A stretch of DNA of 64,000 nt from contig OX246737.1 of the NCBI GenBank assembly GCA_945910005.1, positions 76,739,665 to 76,803,664 on the forward strand, given 5' to 3'. Shown here one piece after another: positions 11,718-23,621 of this stretch; the first letter of the stretch is position 1, and every line of letters starts with the position of its first letter. The notes below the pieces were generated by a model. It was not told the DNA's origin and did no database searches. It saw only the letters and a program-made list of their open reading frames with translations. The translations under genes and the position numbers were made by a program. Source of the DNA: Isoperla grammatica. Lineage: Eukaryota; Arthropoda; Insecta; Plecoptera; Perlodidae.

Positions 11718-12236
11718 CTATTGAGGAGAGAACCGGGACGTCTTCTTTGAGGTCTGACGCAGGTTAGGACCGATATGTCTATTTTTTAAGGATGTTCCGG
11801 TACTGGGAGTAGGCTTAATACAGTCACTATACCTCTTTATCTTAGTGGATGCTACAGTCCCAGATACCCTGCTTGGCTTGGATTTCTTCTGGGTCTGTCC
11901 ATTTATTTCCAACACAGTAATAGTCTTGTCTGTCGCCTGTACCTCTTCGCTTACTTGTATCTCAGGATTTGCAGTAGGAGGGCTGTATGGGCCAATGGTC
12001 TGGTGGTCTAGACTTGGTCGAGGAGTTAACAAGATCTCGTTCTGTAGGTCATTGGTGGGTTCCAAGTGAAGTTGCCTGCCGAATGTGTTCGCGGGTGTGA
12101 GCTGAAGTTCTGCTTGTTCGTTAGACCTGCCTTTTCTGTTGTCTTGTTCCGAGTGGCGAGGTAGGATAGCGGCTGTGGTGTTCTGTGGTATCATGCGGGC
12201 ATTGACACTATGTGGTAAGTTGTTGTTTCCCAGCAT
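11718..12236 (-). CDS. LINE ORF1, 5'-truncated
   Basis: A 172-codon frame ends at TAG 11718, 28 bases before the ORF2 start, as expected for ORF1 of a LINE. The peptide is hydrophilic and rich in Gln, Asn, Thr, Ser and Lys, with no zinc knuckle visible. Its first ATG falls at the junction with BEL sequence, so this start is probably an accident of the truncated insertion. Function would be RNA binding in the LINE ribonucleoprotein, by position only. Confidence 0.5.
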   Translation of the reverse strand: MLGNNNLPHSVNARMIPQNTTAAILPRHSEQDNRKGRSNEQAELQLTPANTFGRQLHLEPTNDLQNEILLTPRPSLDHQTIGPYSPPTANPEIQVSEEVQATDKTITVLEINGQTQKKSKPSRVSGTVASTKIKRYSDCIKPTPSTGTSLKNRHIGPNLRQTSKKTSRFSPQ

Positions 12237-12239
12237 TTC

Positions 12240-13405
12240 ATTTTCCCAGAATTGTAATTTTGCATAGTTTCTTGATGAGACCTTGACTTCAGTAGTTTGC
12301 TGAGATCAGCTAGCTGATGATTAGCACCAACAAAGTTTGTTCCGTTATCGCTATATATGTTGGAACATTTTCCTCTTCGTGACGTGAAACGCTTTAACGC
12401 AGCGATGAATGCTTCAGTAGTCATGTCGCTGACTAATTCAATGTGTACAGCCTTAGTAGCAAGGCAAACGAAGATAGCAATGTATGCCTTCAATTTTATT
12501 TTACTGCGTGTGGATCCTTGTTTTATGAAAAAGGGTCCTGCATAATCAATTCCTGTGTTTAAGAAAGGTCGAGCCGGTTGTATTCTGGGAGTAGGTAATT
12601 CTCCCATGAGTTGCTGTGTAGTTGTGGTTTTCAACTTGTAGCATGGTAAACATTGATGCAATGTTGATCGAAGTATTCGTCTAATGAACGGTATCCAGTA
12701 GCGTTGTTGAAGTGATGACGTCAACATTTGTGATGACGCATGTAATAATCGTAAATGCTCGTGCATAATGAGAAGTTTGGTGAGATGATGCCGTGTTGGA
12801 ATAATCATTTGATGTTTAGATTCGAATGGCAGCAAAGATTTTTGAAGTCTTCCTCCGAGTCTTAGGATTTCACTATCCAAGAAAGGACATAAGTTTTTGA
12901 TACTGCTTTTGTTGGAGACTTCTCTTGATGATGACAATGCATGAATTTCTGATGAGTATACAACACCTTGAGCTAGTTTGATGCATGCTTTTAATGAGTT
13001 ATTTAACTCTGTGACAGAGAGTGTCGAATGATTTCTCTCCGACGGTGGCCTTCTGGAATTGTAGCAAAATCGAATGCAATAAGCAATGACTCGTTGCAAT
13101 TTAGTCAACCTTGAAAATTTATGGATGATGTCATCTTTTGGCTTAATTGCCATGAGGGTGATGGTTGAAGTTTGTTGTTCTGGCATGTCTAACGCGATGG
13201 GCTGCATGATTGATATTGGCCATAATGATGGGTCTTGTGGCAACCATTGAGGTCCATGCCACCACAATTTACAAGTAGCAAGAATGTCTGGAGAAGTTCC
13301 TCTAGAAATCAAATCTGCAAGATTTTGTGCTGATGCAATGTGTGCCCATTTTGCATTTGCAGTGAGTTCTTGTATTTCTGTGACTCTGTGATGAATGTTT
13401 TCCAT
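12240..13405 (-). pseudogene. BEL pol: end of RNase H, integrase zinc domain and first half of core
   Basis: The frame contains the end of RNase H (NLADLISRGTSPD), the HHCC zinc domain (about residues 210-255, HEHLRLLHAS then LHQCLPCYKL), and the integrase core with its first two acidic residues (GIDYAGPFF and IYSDNGTNFVG). It stops near 12240 where the LINE begins. Upstream it is joined to the preceding fragment by a one-base frameshift near 13395. Confidence 0.85.
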
Positions 13406-14248
13406 TTGTACGGATGAGCTTTAATCCAAGCAAGAACGAGTGTTGAGTCTGTCCAGAGGAAACTGGAATTAATGTCAAGATGAAGCGATTCAACTGTTTT
13501 GTTAAAAAGTTTGGCTAGTAAAAGTGCGCCGCATAATTCCAATCGTGGAAGTGTGATTCGTTTTAAAGGTGCTACCTTTGATTTAGAGTAAAGTAAGTGG
13601 GTAGAAGTATGACCTTCATTGTTGGTCGATCGGAGATATATGCAAGCTCCGAAAGCTTTTTCAGAAGCATCAGAAAAGCCGTGTAACTGGATATCGGTGA
13701 TGACTCCTGTCACTAATACTAGTCGTTGAACCTTTATGTTGCTTATGGTAGGAAGTTGATTGCAGATATTCTGCCATTTTGTGTTTATAGAGACGGGTAA
13801 GACATCATCCCAGTCTAACCGTTCTATCCACAGGTGCTGTAGAAAGATCTTGCAATTGATGACAATAGGACTAATTAGTCCTAGTGGATCGAAAATGGCA
13901 GAAATTATAGATAACACTTTGCGTTTAGTAGCTAGTGATACTTGTTGTAACTGTTGCTTGGTTGAACCATTGATTATTTGAAAGATATCAGAAGCAGGAT
14001 GCCAAAGCAGTCCTAGAGTTTTGATACAATCTTCTCGTTCGAATTGCAGCGGAAGGTTAATTTCACGATCTTCTTCTGGAACCGACTCCAAAAGAGCAGA
14101 ATGGTTTGAGCACCATTTACGTAGTGGAAAGCCTCCACTGGCCAGTAAAGATTTCAAATCTTGCTGAAGTTTTAGAGCGTCTTCTAAATTGTTTGCTCCT
14201 GAAAGACAGTCATCTACGTAGAAATCATTTTTGAGTATCAAAGATGCC
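13309..14248 (-). pseudogene. BEL pol: reverse transcriptase palm/thumb and RNase H
   Basis: The frame starts directly at the MITE junction and includes the reverse transcriptase active site FYVDDCLSG, the BEL-type region after it (IFDPLGLISPIVI), and RNase H (GFSDASEKAFGACIY, LPRLELCGALL, WTDSTLVLAWI). It ends in frameshifted sequence after KWKTF near 13395. Confidence 0.85.
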
Positions 14249-14251
14249 TTA

Positions 14252-14784
14252 AGCGCTCGTTACACGGGGAAGTGAAACGAAAAAGTGAAAAGAAAAAGTC
14301 ACTTTTCTAAAGTAGAGATAGCATGTTCCTTATGGGACTTTCCGGTCGCTGTTACACGGGGAAGTCGAAAAGCAAAAAGTAAAAACTTTCCGCACTAGTC
14401 GAGCTCGGTTCAACAACTGGAAAGCAAAAAGCAAAATAACCTTGAACAGTTGGTCGTGATTGGCTGGTAATGTTGCCATGGACTACAACTTCGGAAATAA
14501 GTCGACAGTCATTTGGGACGTCCTGTTAACTTTCCCAGAGATGTGTGTAAACAAGGCGGTGGTTTTACGCGTACGTACAAGACGGGAGAAATCAATCGCC
14601 ATACCTAGTTAGTTACCACTCTTGCCGCACAGCGCCCGATAGTGTTGCACGTAGGTCGAGAGATGGCGCCACATGCACACTGTTTCTTTTCCTCGAGAAG
14701 TGTCCCGTGTAACAACTTCGGAAAGTCTTTTTACTTTCCACTTTTTGCTTTTCACTCTTTTCACTTCCCCGTGTAACGAGCGCT
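14252..14784. mobile_element. MITE with 26-bp perfect inverted ends, TSD TTA
   Basis: The left end AGCGCTCGTTACACGGGGAA continues identically in the inverted right end for 26 bases, then diverges into AAAGTG-rich subterminal repeats. The flanks are TTA at 14249-14251 and 14785-14787. BEL reverse transcriptase reads in one frame up to the left TTA and resumes in the same frame after the right TTA, so the insertion is exact. A second internal copy of the GTTACACGGGGAAGT word lies near 14351, with an inverted one near 14690. No transposase. TTA duplication and palindromic ends suggest PIF/Harbinger mobilisation. Confidence 0.9.
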
Positions 14785-14787
14785 TTA

Positions 14788-17384
14788 GGATAATTTTTAG
14801 CTTCCAAGTCTGCTAAATGGTGTAAGCATCGTGTAGCTAAAAAGGGTGCAGTTTTTGTACCATAAGTTACTGTAGTCAGTTGGTATTCTCTTATGGGTTC
14901 ATTAGTAGATTCTCTCCATAAGATGCGTTGTAAATTCCAATCGTCAGGATGCATATTTATTTGTCTGTACATTTTAGCAATGTCGGCGCTGAAAGCTATC
15001 AGATGTGTTCTGAAACGCAAGACAATTGAGCACAAGTCGTCTTGTATTGTGGGTCCTAGTTTTAGTAAATCATTTAGTGACTTGCCGGTGCTAGATTTTG
15101 CCGATCCATCGAAAACGACACGTATATGACTTGTAGTAGATTGTTTGAATACTGCATGGTGAGGTAAGTAGTAACAAGTACCAGTTTCATCTGGTGCACT
15201 GTCGACTGGTTGCATATGACCAAGTTCTTGGTATTCATGAAGAAACTTATTGTAGTCTTCCTTTGCGACGCCATTTGAATTAAGGTAACGTTCCAATTGT
15301 TGATACCGTCGCATTGCTTGAGGTCTCGAGTCACCGAGTTGACTCCTGTCTTCTTTCAATGGGAGGCGAACAATAAATTTTCCTTGAGCGTTACGAGTCG
15401 TATTGTTTAAGAAATGATTTTCGCAATCACGTTCTTCCTTTGTAGTGATAGGTTTTGGAATACCTTCAATTTCCCAAAAGCGCTTAAGTTGTTGATCAAT
15501 TTTTTCCGTACTAACGAAATACGTATGTGCAGGTTTCAGAGACTGCTCGAGAGTCAAACCGGGAACCCTTCCACCGAGGACCCAACCAAGTTTTGTCTCT
15601 TGAATTGTAGGGAAACCTGGGCGAATGAGTGAATTCGATTGGAGAAGGTCGTAGTAGTGTTCTGCACCTATCAGCAGTTGGATTTCACCTGGATTGTCGA
15701 AATCAGGATCTGCTAGTAGGCCTACAATGTTATCAGGAATGTTCCATGTGCTACAATCGATGGGAACCGACGGTAGATTTCCCGTAATTTTTGGCAAGAT
15801 GAAACAATCGATTTTAGTTGTGTGATTGCCAATAGTTGATTTTACTGTTACACTAACAGTGTAGGTAGTTGTTGAACTTGTGTTGTTAATACCCTGAATA
15901 GATGTGTGACTGACTTCTTTTTTGAGTTGAAGTTTGTTAGCCAACTCAAGAGTGATGAAAGAGGCTTGACTTGCTGAGTCGAGCAGTGCTCGACATTTGA
16001 TTAAATTACGAAATTTATTTAGAGCATAGACTTGTGCTGTAGCTAACAACACTTGGTGAGTAGGTTTAGCCTTAAAGGAACAGTAGCTTCCTGCACTAGC
16101 ATCGCTCGTAGACCTTTTGTTTTCTGAATGATTGGTAAAGTGATTGCTACTTTGCATTGAAGCAGGTGTGCGATTGCTATATTGAGTATTGGTCAGTTGT
16201 TTGTTTATCTGCGTTTGACCTTGAGGCCCTTGTTTAGAATCATGTAATAAGACGCTGTGCTTTTTTCGACACTTACAATAACTAGGAAATTCGCATGCGT
16301 TGACCTCATGATCGATAGCAAAGCAGTTGGCACAAGCATTATTAGAATTAATGAATTGCCATCTATGTGCTACTGACAGATCGCGAAATGATTTACAATT
16401 GTATAAGTAATGTTTATTACCACAATGCAAACATTCGGTATTGTTAGTACCGGTAGCGACATACGTATGTTTATTAGGCTTGCTTTGAGGAATGTCAACC
16501 CTTGCTTGAGTAAGCTCTATAGTCTGTGACCTCTTGTCAAGAAAGTCACATAAGCACTTGAGTGTGGAACATTCCGATTCCGATTGTGATGTTTCAAAAT
16601 CACGCCTAGTTTGCATGTCTAGTTTCCCTAGGGTGAGTTGAATCAGTAGAAGCTCATGAATTTCGATATTCAAATTGAGCGCTTGAATAGCATTGAGATT
16701 GCTTGTAAGTTCATTAACTAACTGTCTAAGTTCATGAGCGGAGTTTGCTCGTGCATGTGGAAGATTAAGAAGAGTATTGATATGTTTCTGAGATATCAAT
16801 TTTTTGTTTTCGTATCTTTTGACAATCATTTCCCATGCAATGATGTAATTAGCTGAGGATAATGGGAGATTTTTGATCAGCTGTAGAGGTTCATCACGTA
16901 ATGATGATAGAAGATAATGAAACTCCTGAACATCCGTAAGAGTTGCATTGTTATGTATGAGTGCGACATATGTGTCTTTGTATTGTGACCAACGAGTGTA
17001 GTCACCTGAGAAATCTGGTAGATTTATATTTGGCAGTTTTAGAATATGTTTGTGTACTTGAGCGCCATTGACAGTGCAGGCATCACTCAACAGCGTAACA
17101 GGAGCAAATAAGTCGTTTGATGTCGCATTAGTGTCAAAATATAAACTTTCAAATTCTGATCTATACATTTCATGCTCTGAGTCAGCTTCAGTGTCTTCTA
17201 TTTCAAGCCGTGTTTGTATTTCTTCAAACTGACCATAAATTGAAGAAAGAGTTTCAAATCTAACTCTGATTGCACTTAGATTTGACTGATTGTCTACGTT
17301 GTTTATGAACGTGTGTATGCGTGTAAGCCTAGCTTTGACTACGCCACGCCGTTTAATTAACTCACTTTTCATTTGGTCATTCAT
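14788..17384 (-). CDS. BEL/Pao gag-protease-reverse transcriptase (N-terminal part of polyprotein)
   Basis: About 865 codons from ATG 17384 to the MITE junction. In order: N-terminal helical region; DUF1759-like gag (LPDFSGDYTRWSQYKDTYVA, about residues 115-270); cysteine/histidine zinc-binding region (CLHCGNKHYLYNC, CANCFAIDHEVNAC, CKCRKKH, about 320-380); aspartic protease with LLDSASQASF, D-S-A replacing the usual D-S/T-G (about 465); then reverse transcriptase fingers (HIRVVFDGSAKSS, IAFSADIAKMYRQI) from about 750. No internal stop is visible. After the MITE junction the frame reads MITE DNA and is not meaningful. Confidence 0.9.
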
Positions 17385-17674
17385 GATGCCAGAAACAAAG
17401 AACTAGGATAGAACAGAAATGAGAGACAGTAAATAGCTTATCTGAGTTGTGACGACTGCGACTAGAAGAAGTCTGTCCATGACCGGAGAAGTTCCACGAG
17501 AGTTGCAAGATGTACTTTCAGCTGGGGCCCCATGGGAAGGCCGGGTGCAGATGAACTAGGCCTAGCGTAGGCCTATGCCTAGGCTATGTAGAAGGATAAC
17601 GAAGGTGCCGTCGACGAAGAATTCAATAACAGTTTATAATTTCCACGTGGAAATAATGTAAATTGTATATGCGG

Positions 17675-17691
17675 CCCGGTGCGACCAAAAT
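17675..17691 (-). other. BEL primer-binding-site-like sequence and LTR inner edge
   Basis: On the minus strand the sequence reads CCCCTACA (typical CA end of an LTR, ending at 17691), two to three bases, then TGGTCGCACCGGG, which begins TGG as a site complementary to a tRNA CCA end should. It sits about 290 bases before the gag ATG. The LTR would extend to higher coordinates, but I cannot fix its outer edge because no second copy exists for comparison. Confidence 0.55.
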
Positions 17692-18009
17692 GTAGGGGAA
17701 GAATAAGAGTTCGGAGGACCAGCACTGAGGCAATAAATAGGTGGACTGTAAACACTAGGTCGAGTTCAGAAATAATCCGCACATACACAAAATACACTTG
17801 AAAGCAAAAGGAATATATTATCACAAAAAACACATTACACTTATATTCTTGAGTTACAATTACAATACATGAATTATGTGTGTTGTACACATGTGAAAAT
17901 GAGAATAAAAGCGACAATATTTCTACACGACGCGAGCATGTAAAAATGGACGACAAAATACAACAATGAAAAAATGCAAAGATCTTAGGAAAGATAAAAT
18001 AGCTCAACA

Positions 18010-19460
18010 TTCGCTTTCCTCACGCATGGGTGCAAAGACATTGAAAGAGTAAAGTGACAGCTGATGCGATCTGTCGGGCATAACTAAAATTACAACACAT
18101 TTGCATGAACAGATTCGTTAAAAACAGATGCAATATAATGCGTAGAACAGATACGGGAGTTTTCCCTAGGCACACAATTCTTCCTATTCACACTTCTAGA
18201 CCATGCCGCAAATGTCTTGGGATACTTTTCGCGATTAGGAAACGCGTATGTATGTAGGCCCTAATCCTGCTTTTACATCTGATGTGGTAGCACATACAAA
18301 CACGGAACAATTAGGCATCTCACAGTTTTAATAATAAATATATAACAATATGTATAGTATAAATAATAATGTAACTGTAACACACTACCCAGCACTCTTG
18401 TAAGCAGTAAGCAAATGCGACACACAATCACGACAATTATTGTATCGGTGGACACAACGCTGCTACTGTGAGAATGGCTTTGTTCTCAGGTTCGGCCGCC
18501 CGGCCTGCCAGCCTGGTGACGTCACTACAAAACGCACTTGGAACACAAAACGGTCATAACTACCCAAATATTGCTCTATTTGAGTCGATTTTTTTAAATT
18601 CTCTTTTTGAGTAGTAACCAAACGTAAATCACTAATCTGGTTGTGTTTGCCTGCAATCTCCTTTAATAACTGTTTATTTGGGTTGGTTAACTATGTGATA
18701 TAAACTGAGGATTGTTTAATTAGTAATTATTAACAGACTAACAGTACATTTTGATTTGATCTTGAACAATAAACATGATGTCGAGTAAGTTGTTTACACC
18801 TTCAAACTTTCGAAGTGACTTATGGGATAGTTTTGGGAACTCGTTTTGACGTATACATCCTCATTGTTCCGTCAATGCATGCGACGTTATTGACAGTTAC
18901 ATCCCTCGGTAAACGTGTTCCAGAGCCTCGTCGCCTTTTGGCTTTGTTCGGGTCTATGATTGTCACAGGCGCCACAGCTTCGGAGCCGATTAGGGTCTTG
19001 CAGCCGTGTTCTCGTGTGTCACGGCACTCACGGCAGTGTCTTGCTAGACGTTATAGGGGTTTATTGTTGTAAGTTTATTTATTTATTTATTTACATAGCC
19101 TTCCTTAAAACACTCATGTGCACGTCACAGGAAAACTAATGAATAAACCCATACGAATTAATCACCCCCTTTTTAAAATTGCTAATAATGCTCTAGTTGA
19201 TCTCCCAGCCCCTGTTAATATTTCCGCTTGATGAAACTTTGGGTCCCTTTTGGGCCTATGTTTAGGGGTCCAAATTGTTACAGGCCTTACGCTCTCGGTT
19301 AGGCGACGTAATATCACGGCATACGGGGAATACTTCTTATCCACGTAATACCCGTGAACGCTGCTGCTGTTTTTCCGAAATTATCGTTCGATATTATCAA
19401 TCAATAATGGAGTCAACCTTTCGATTATCGATCATTTAAATTTTATCGATGTGCATCCCT
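18010..19460. other. Probable BEL LTR remnant and intergenic DNA, no gene seen
   Basis: The BEL LTR should occupy the first few hundred bases. A hAT-like right terminus (GATGTGCATCCCTA) ends near 19462 without a left partner that I can find. A short open frame at 18815-19072 matches no domain I know. Confidence 0.35.
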
Positions 19461-19462
19461 AT

Positions 19463-20880
19463 TACTAACACTTATTGACAGCAATAGAAACGTAATTTCA
19501 GCCTCTAATACGTATCAGATCGCGTTTAAATTAGTACATTCGTGACCAGACAAAAATATAATATATAGCCACCTCACATTTTGCTGTTACTGTGTTTTTG
19601 AAAAATATTTTAGAGTAACTTTTGTGTAACTTTGCCAAACTTATCAGATCGCCATTACACGAACATATTCGAGACGGGAAAAATATTTGTAAAATCTCAC
19701 ATTTTGCCGCAATTTTGTTTTAGAAAATTATTTTGTAGTAACTATGGCATAACTTTGTAACTTTTCGAACGATTTTCTCACAAAAGTATACACTTTCAAT
19801 CCACATCGAGGCTGGTGGATGGTCCAAATTTCAAGTTGATCGGACTTTCCGTTCGACCGCTATCGACGGACATAAAAAAGAAAAGAAAAAGAAATTAGAA
19901 CGGAGTGCCATAAAGGTCTAATGGAGATGCTCCCTTTGCTCGCTTAACAATTAAACTAAGAAAATGCTCTGTATGACGCGTTTATAAGCGTCTACGAACT
20001 TTGTGGCGAAAAGATATCAAAGCTACTATAAACAACAATTAACAACAATTCAAGAATGCGCATTGCAAAAATTTGTATAATTTCCATTAGTGATGACATC
20101 GAGTCCAAAAATTTCGTACCGGTTTCTCCGCTCCGGAACCGGTTCCAGTTCCGGTTAATCCTGTTGGGTGGTTATAAAGTTGTGCGTATCACGTGACAGC
20201 AGAGTGACTTACACCATCTCTTTCTCATAAGTAGTTTGCATATTTCGAAAAAAATAGAATTGGTGTGAAAAGTTGGAACCGGTTTCCGGGTACCCGATGT
20301 CATCACTAATTTCCATAGCTATTATACTTTCCGACATTATGAATGCAGTGCAATGTGTGTTGCTAAGAATTTTCATTGGCATTCTGTTAAGTGTTTTCAA
20401 CACGGTCCGCCACCGTTGTACTAATACTTATTGACAGCAATAGAAATGTAATTTCTGCCTCTAATACGTATCGGATCGCGTTTAAATTAGTATATTCGTG
20501 TCCGGACAAAAATTTACTATAATAGAGCCACCTCACATTTTGCAGTTATTGTGTTTCAGAAAAATATTTTTGAGTAACTTTTGTGTAACTTTGCCAATAC
20601 TTATCAGATCGTCATAACATGAACATATTCTTTGTAAAAATATGGCATCTCACATTTTGCTGCCATTTTGTTTCAGAAGAATATTTTTTAGTAACTATGG
20701 TGTAACTTTGTAACTTGTCGAACGATTGTGTCACAAAACTATACACCTTCAATCCACATGGAGGCTTCTGAATGGTCCAAATTTCAAGTTGATCGGACTT
20801 TCCGTTCGATTGCTACCGACAGAAAAAAAAAAAAAAACTAAGGAAGTGCCATAAAGGTCTAATAAAGACGCTCGCTTTGC
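19463..20880 (+). repeat. Pair of diverged direct repeats (about 460 bp each)
   Basis: The segment beginning ACTAACACTTATTGACAGC at 19464 is repeated from 20418 (ACTAATACTTATTGACAGC), and similarity continues through AGTGCCATAAAGGTCTAAT in both copies (about 19908 and 20846). The copies differ by scattered substitutions and small indels. Between them lie unrelated sequence and a 221-bp hAT MITE. The pair could be two insertions of one repeat family or a local duplication. Confidence 0.75.
20088..20308. mobile_element. hAT MITE (221 bp), TSD ATTTCCAT
   Basis: Ends TAGTGATGACATCG and CGATGTCATCACTA are perfect inverted copies. Both flanks carry ATTTCCAT (20080-20087, 20309-20316). Subterminal GGAACCGG/CCGGTTCC words form internal palindromes. 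No coding capacity. Confidence 0.9.
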
Positions 20881-20964
20881 TCACTTAAAAATGAAAATTT
20901 TCTGCTTTTTTGACGTAGAGGTACCCTTTGGTCTTAACTTAATTTTAGAATAATGGTAAAACAT

Positions 20965-21631
20965 TAGGGGTGGGATAAATCGGTTAATTACCTAATCGGT
21001 TAATCGGCGATATTAACCGCGGTTAACCGATTAACCGAAATTCTTAAAACATCGAATATACCAGTCTATAGCCTACATCTTCAAAAAAAAAAAATGTTTT
21101 TATCTATTTTAATGTTAGGCTGTCTACACAAATTAGGCCTACTTGGTTACCAAAGGTCTACACATCTTTTATTTATGTAGTGTTCTCCCCCAGGGCCCTG
21201 ACCGTCAGGCGACCCGCCCGACAATAATTCCCTGTTGCCCGGCAAAGCTTTACTCCACCATTAAATAAAATAAGCACAACTAGGCCTACAAGTCGCAAAT
21301 CCCACACAGAGAAGTATTGCAATTGGAAACGGTTGTGGCAGTTGGCAGCCGTCTGACGCTGCCCGCTCTCTCCCCCCCCCCCCCCGCCCCCCACCATTTT
21401 ATAGCGTCGTGCGCGATCTAGATACGCGTGCGAGCCGCCTACTCACGTCAGTATGACGGCCAGCTGCCAGCTACACTTCATTAAAAAAACATTGGGTTTT
21501 CCACTTTTTGTGTTGTGTTTGCGCTTGCGGGCCATTGTTGTGTAAAAACGGTTAATAGAGCGGGAAAATCATTAACCGGTTTTCCAGCCGCGGGCGGTTA
21601 ATCGCTTAACCGGTTAGTTATCCCACCCCTA
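20965..21631. mobile_element. hAT MITE (667 bp), TSD TAAAACAT
   Basis: Ends TAGGGGTGGGATAA and TTATCCCACCCCTA are inverted copies, with TAAAACAT duplicated at 20957-20964 and 21632-21639. Subterminal regions are built of repeated CGGTTAAT words in both orientations. A poly-C tract near 21371 lies inside. No transposase. Confidence 0.9.
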
Positions 21632-22049
21632 TAAAACATGGGTTTGTTTTACTTAAAGAAGAATCTAAATGACAATTTTAATTTTAACATCTGTAACATC
21701 TTCCGTTTTCAAGATTTTATGTATCATACAAAAAATGCAACCCCTCTTTTCACCCCCCACAACTGGATTTTTTAACATGGTAAAACACTGTATGTTTACT
21801 TAGTTTTAGAGGAGAATTTTACCATCAAATTTCACCTCTGTAACATCTTCCGTTTTTTTTCTGTTTTGAGATTAAATATTCACCCCCGCTTTCACCCCCC
21901 TAATGGTATTTTCTGAAAATAGTGAAACATATGTTTCTTTATTTTTTCATCCCCGCTTCTCACTCAATTGATTATGAACTGTGAGATAAACAAGAGAGAG
22001 ATAACGTTGTGTGGAACCATACAACAACACATCTATTTGCATGTAACAG

Positions 22050-22276
22050 GTCACGGAGAGTTTGGAGAAGTGTTCTTGGCCAAGGCCAAGCGAGACAACG
22101 AGGACTCCGTTGTTCTAGTCAAGGCTCTGCAGCAGACAAGAGACGAAGTGGCGCTGATGGAGTTCAAACGAGAGATCGACATGTTTCACAAGCTGGACCA
22201 CGAGAATCTTGTGAAACTGATGGGCGTGTGCCGGGATCAGGAACCTCACTACCTTATTCTGCAGTACACGGATTGG
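22050..22276 (+). CDS. PTK7: PTK7-like receptor pseudokinase, N-lobe exon
   Basis: PTK7 (off-track in insects) is a single-pass receptor with a catalytically inactive kinase domain that acts in Wnt and planar cell polarity signalling. This exon encodes the start of that domain: glycine loop GHGEFGEVF, beta-3 lysine in VVLVKAL, the alpha-C glutamate in FKREIDMF, then DHENLVKLMGVCRDQEPHYL and the hinge LQYTDW. Splice sites are clear: CAG at 22047-22049, then donor GTACGT at 22277. The exon starts with two bases of a split Gly codon and ends in phase 0, which fits the next exon at 23622. Upstream exons for the Ig repeats and membrane segment were not found in this window. Confidence 0.9.
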
Positions 22277-22522
22277 GTACGTTAATTTAAAGGCCAAGCA
22301 AACTTTTCGTTTTGATGGCCATACAGTTCAAAGGCATACTCTTATAGTAGATCATAAAAAAAAATTCAAAATCATCAAAGTATAGCCACGAAGACATCAT
22401 CAAATACACAAACATGTGCATTGCGGGATGCGTACCTTCTGTGACGTCACTGGTTGAGGGCCCTACGAACCACGGTCCGCCTTGCGGGACACTACGCATT
22501 CGGCCATGGATGATACTAAGCA

Positions 22523-22752
<230 letters not shown>

Positions 22753-22862
22753 TTTCTTTTGGCAATTTGGTACATACCGTATACAAGTTTGTTATCAGTT
22801 TGGTACAATTATGTACACGTACATGATATCGAAAGCAAGTAATTAAAACCATCATTTCACAT

Positions 22863-23299
22863 TAGGGATGTCAAAACCCAGAATTTTTTGTACCCTGGTG
22901 GTCTAGGACACGGGTCTAGGTACCCGCATTACCTGGGTAGCATAATTAATTTGTATTGTCATGAGCTTTATGGGTGTCAAATAATTCGCAGAATTTTGGA
23001 TATACTCATAGCATTGATTAACTGTAACATATTGCATTGTGTTCAGTGTATGATGCTCCCAAGTATTCAAAATCATTGTTTACACACAAACTTCATTGTG
23101 TACCCCCAATGAGCTACAAACAAGAAGACTTGTCGCTTCTGTGCAGCGTATGAAATAGTACGAGCTTGGACACCACGGACAAAGTCCAAAGACGCCGCAA
23201 TTATATTTAGGTTTTTTTTTACAGAGGAAAACGGGTAATGGAAAGTTGGAATCGTACCCGGATGCACCGGTCCGGTAAACGGGTACCGGTACATCCCTA
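22863..23299. mobile_element. hAT MITE (437 bp), near-perfect 8-bp TSD
   Basis: Left end TAGGGATGTC and right end GGTACATCCCTA are inverted. Flanks TTTCACAT (22855-22862) and TTTCTCAT (23300-23307) match at 7 of 8 positions. The interior carries CCGGTA/GGGTACC palindromic words. It lies in a PTK7 intron. Confidence 0.8.
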
Positions 23300-23621
23300 T
23301 TTCTCATGCAAGTTGACTCGTACAAGTTCAATGTTATCATAATATGTACATAGTAGGAAATTGTGTTATATGTGTATTGTGTATTATCGATTGCCCGATT
23401 AGTATTAACAATTGGCGTTCGACTATCTATACCTATATTTGATATCAATAGGGCAATACTCATCGCTTCTAGTTAATGTGAGTTGGTACAAGTTGTCCCA
23501 CATATGTATAGGAAGCCTACCAGTAAACAATTTACAGCAAGAAACTCTTTTGAATAATGACTACAATCAAACAGTAGGTACAAATTTCATAAATACTTAC
23601 TGATTCGAATGTTTGTTCCAG

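Larger units (their letters stand above)
8318..12238 (-). mobile_element. Non-LTR retrotransposon (LINE), 3.9 kb, nested in BEL integrase
   Basis: The minus strand carries the end of ORF1, then ORF2 with an AP-type endonuclease and a reverse transcriptase, then a 3' UTR ending near 8320 in a short tandem tail (ACTTGA repeated about three times). That organisation and the YADD reverse transcriptase place it in the Jockey/CR1-type group of LINEs. The 5' end is truncated within ORF1. BEL integrase coding sequence continues on both sides, which proves the insertion. I could not fix an unambiguous target-site duplication. Confidence 0.8.
8045..17691 (-). mobile_element. BEL/Pao LTR retrotransposon, 3'-truncated, with nested insertions
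   Basis: Reading down the minus strand from 17384: gag with a DUF1759-like region, CCHC-type zinc-binding cysteines, an aspartic protease (DUF1758-like), reverse transcriptase with YVDD, RNase H, and an integrase with HHCC and DDE residues. This order is diagnostic of BEL/Pao. Pol is interrupted by a LINE (about 8318-12238) and by a 533-bp MITE (14252-14784), plus a frameshift near 13395. A primer-binding-site-like sequence and an inner LTR edge lie at 17675-17691. After integrase the similarity stops near 8045, and no second LTR is visible, so the 3' end has been lost. Confidence 0.85.

Noticed and set aside
14613..14787. C-terminal extension of the BEL reverse transcriptase frame
   Set aside because: This part is read through the inserted MITE; BEL sequence resumes on the other side of it.
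18815..19072. 85-codon frame upstream of PTK7 exons
   Set aside because: No Ig or membrane-segment features and no splice-compatible link to the exon at 22050.
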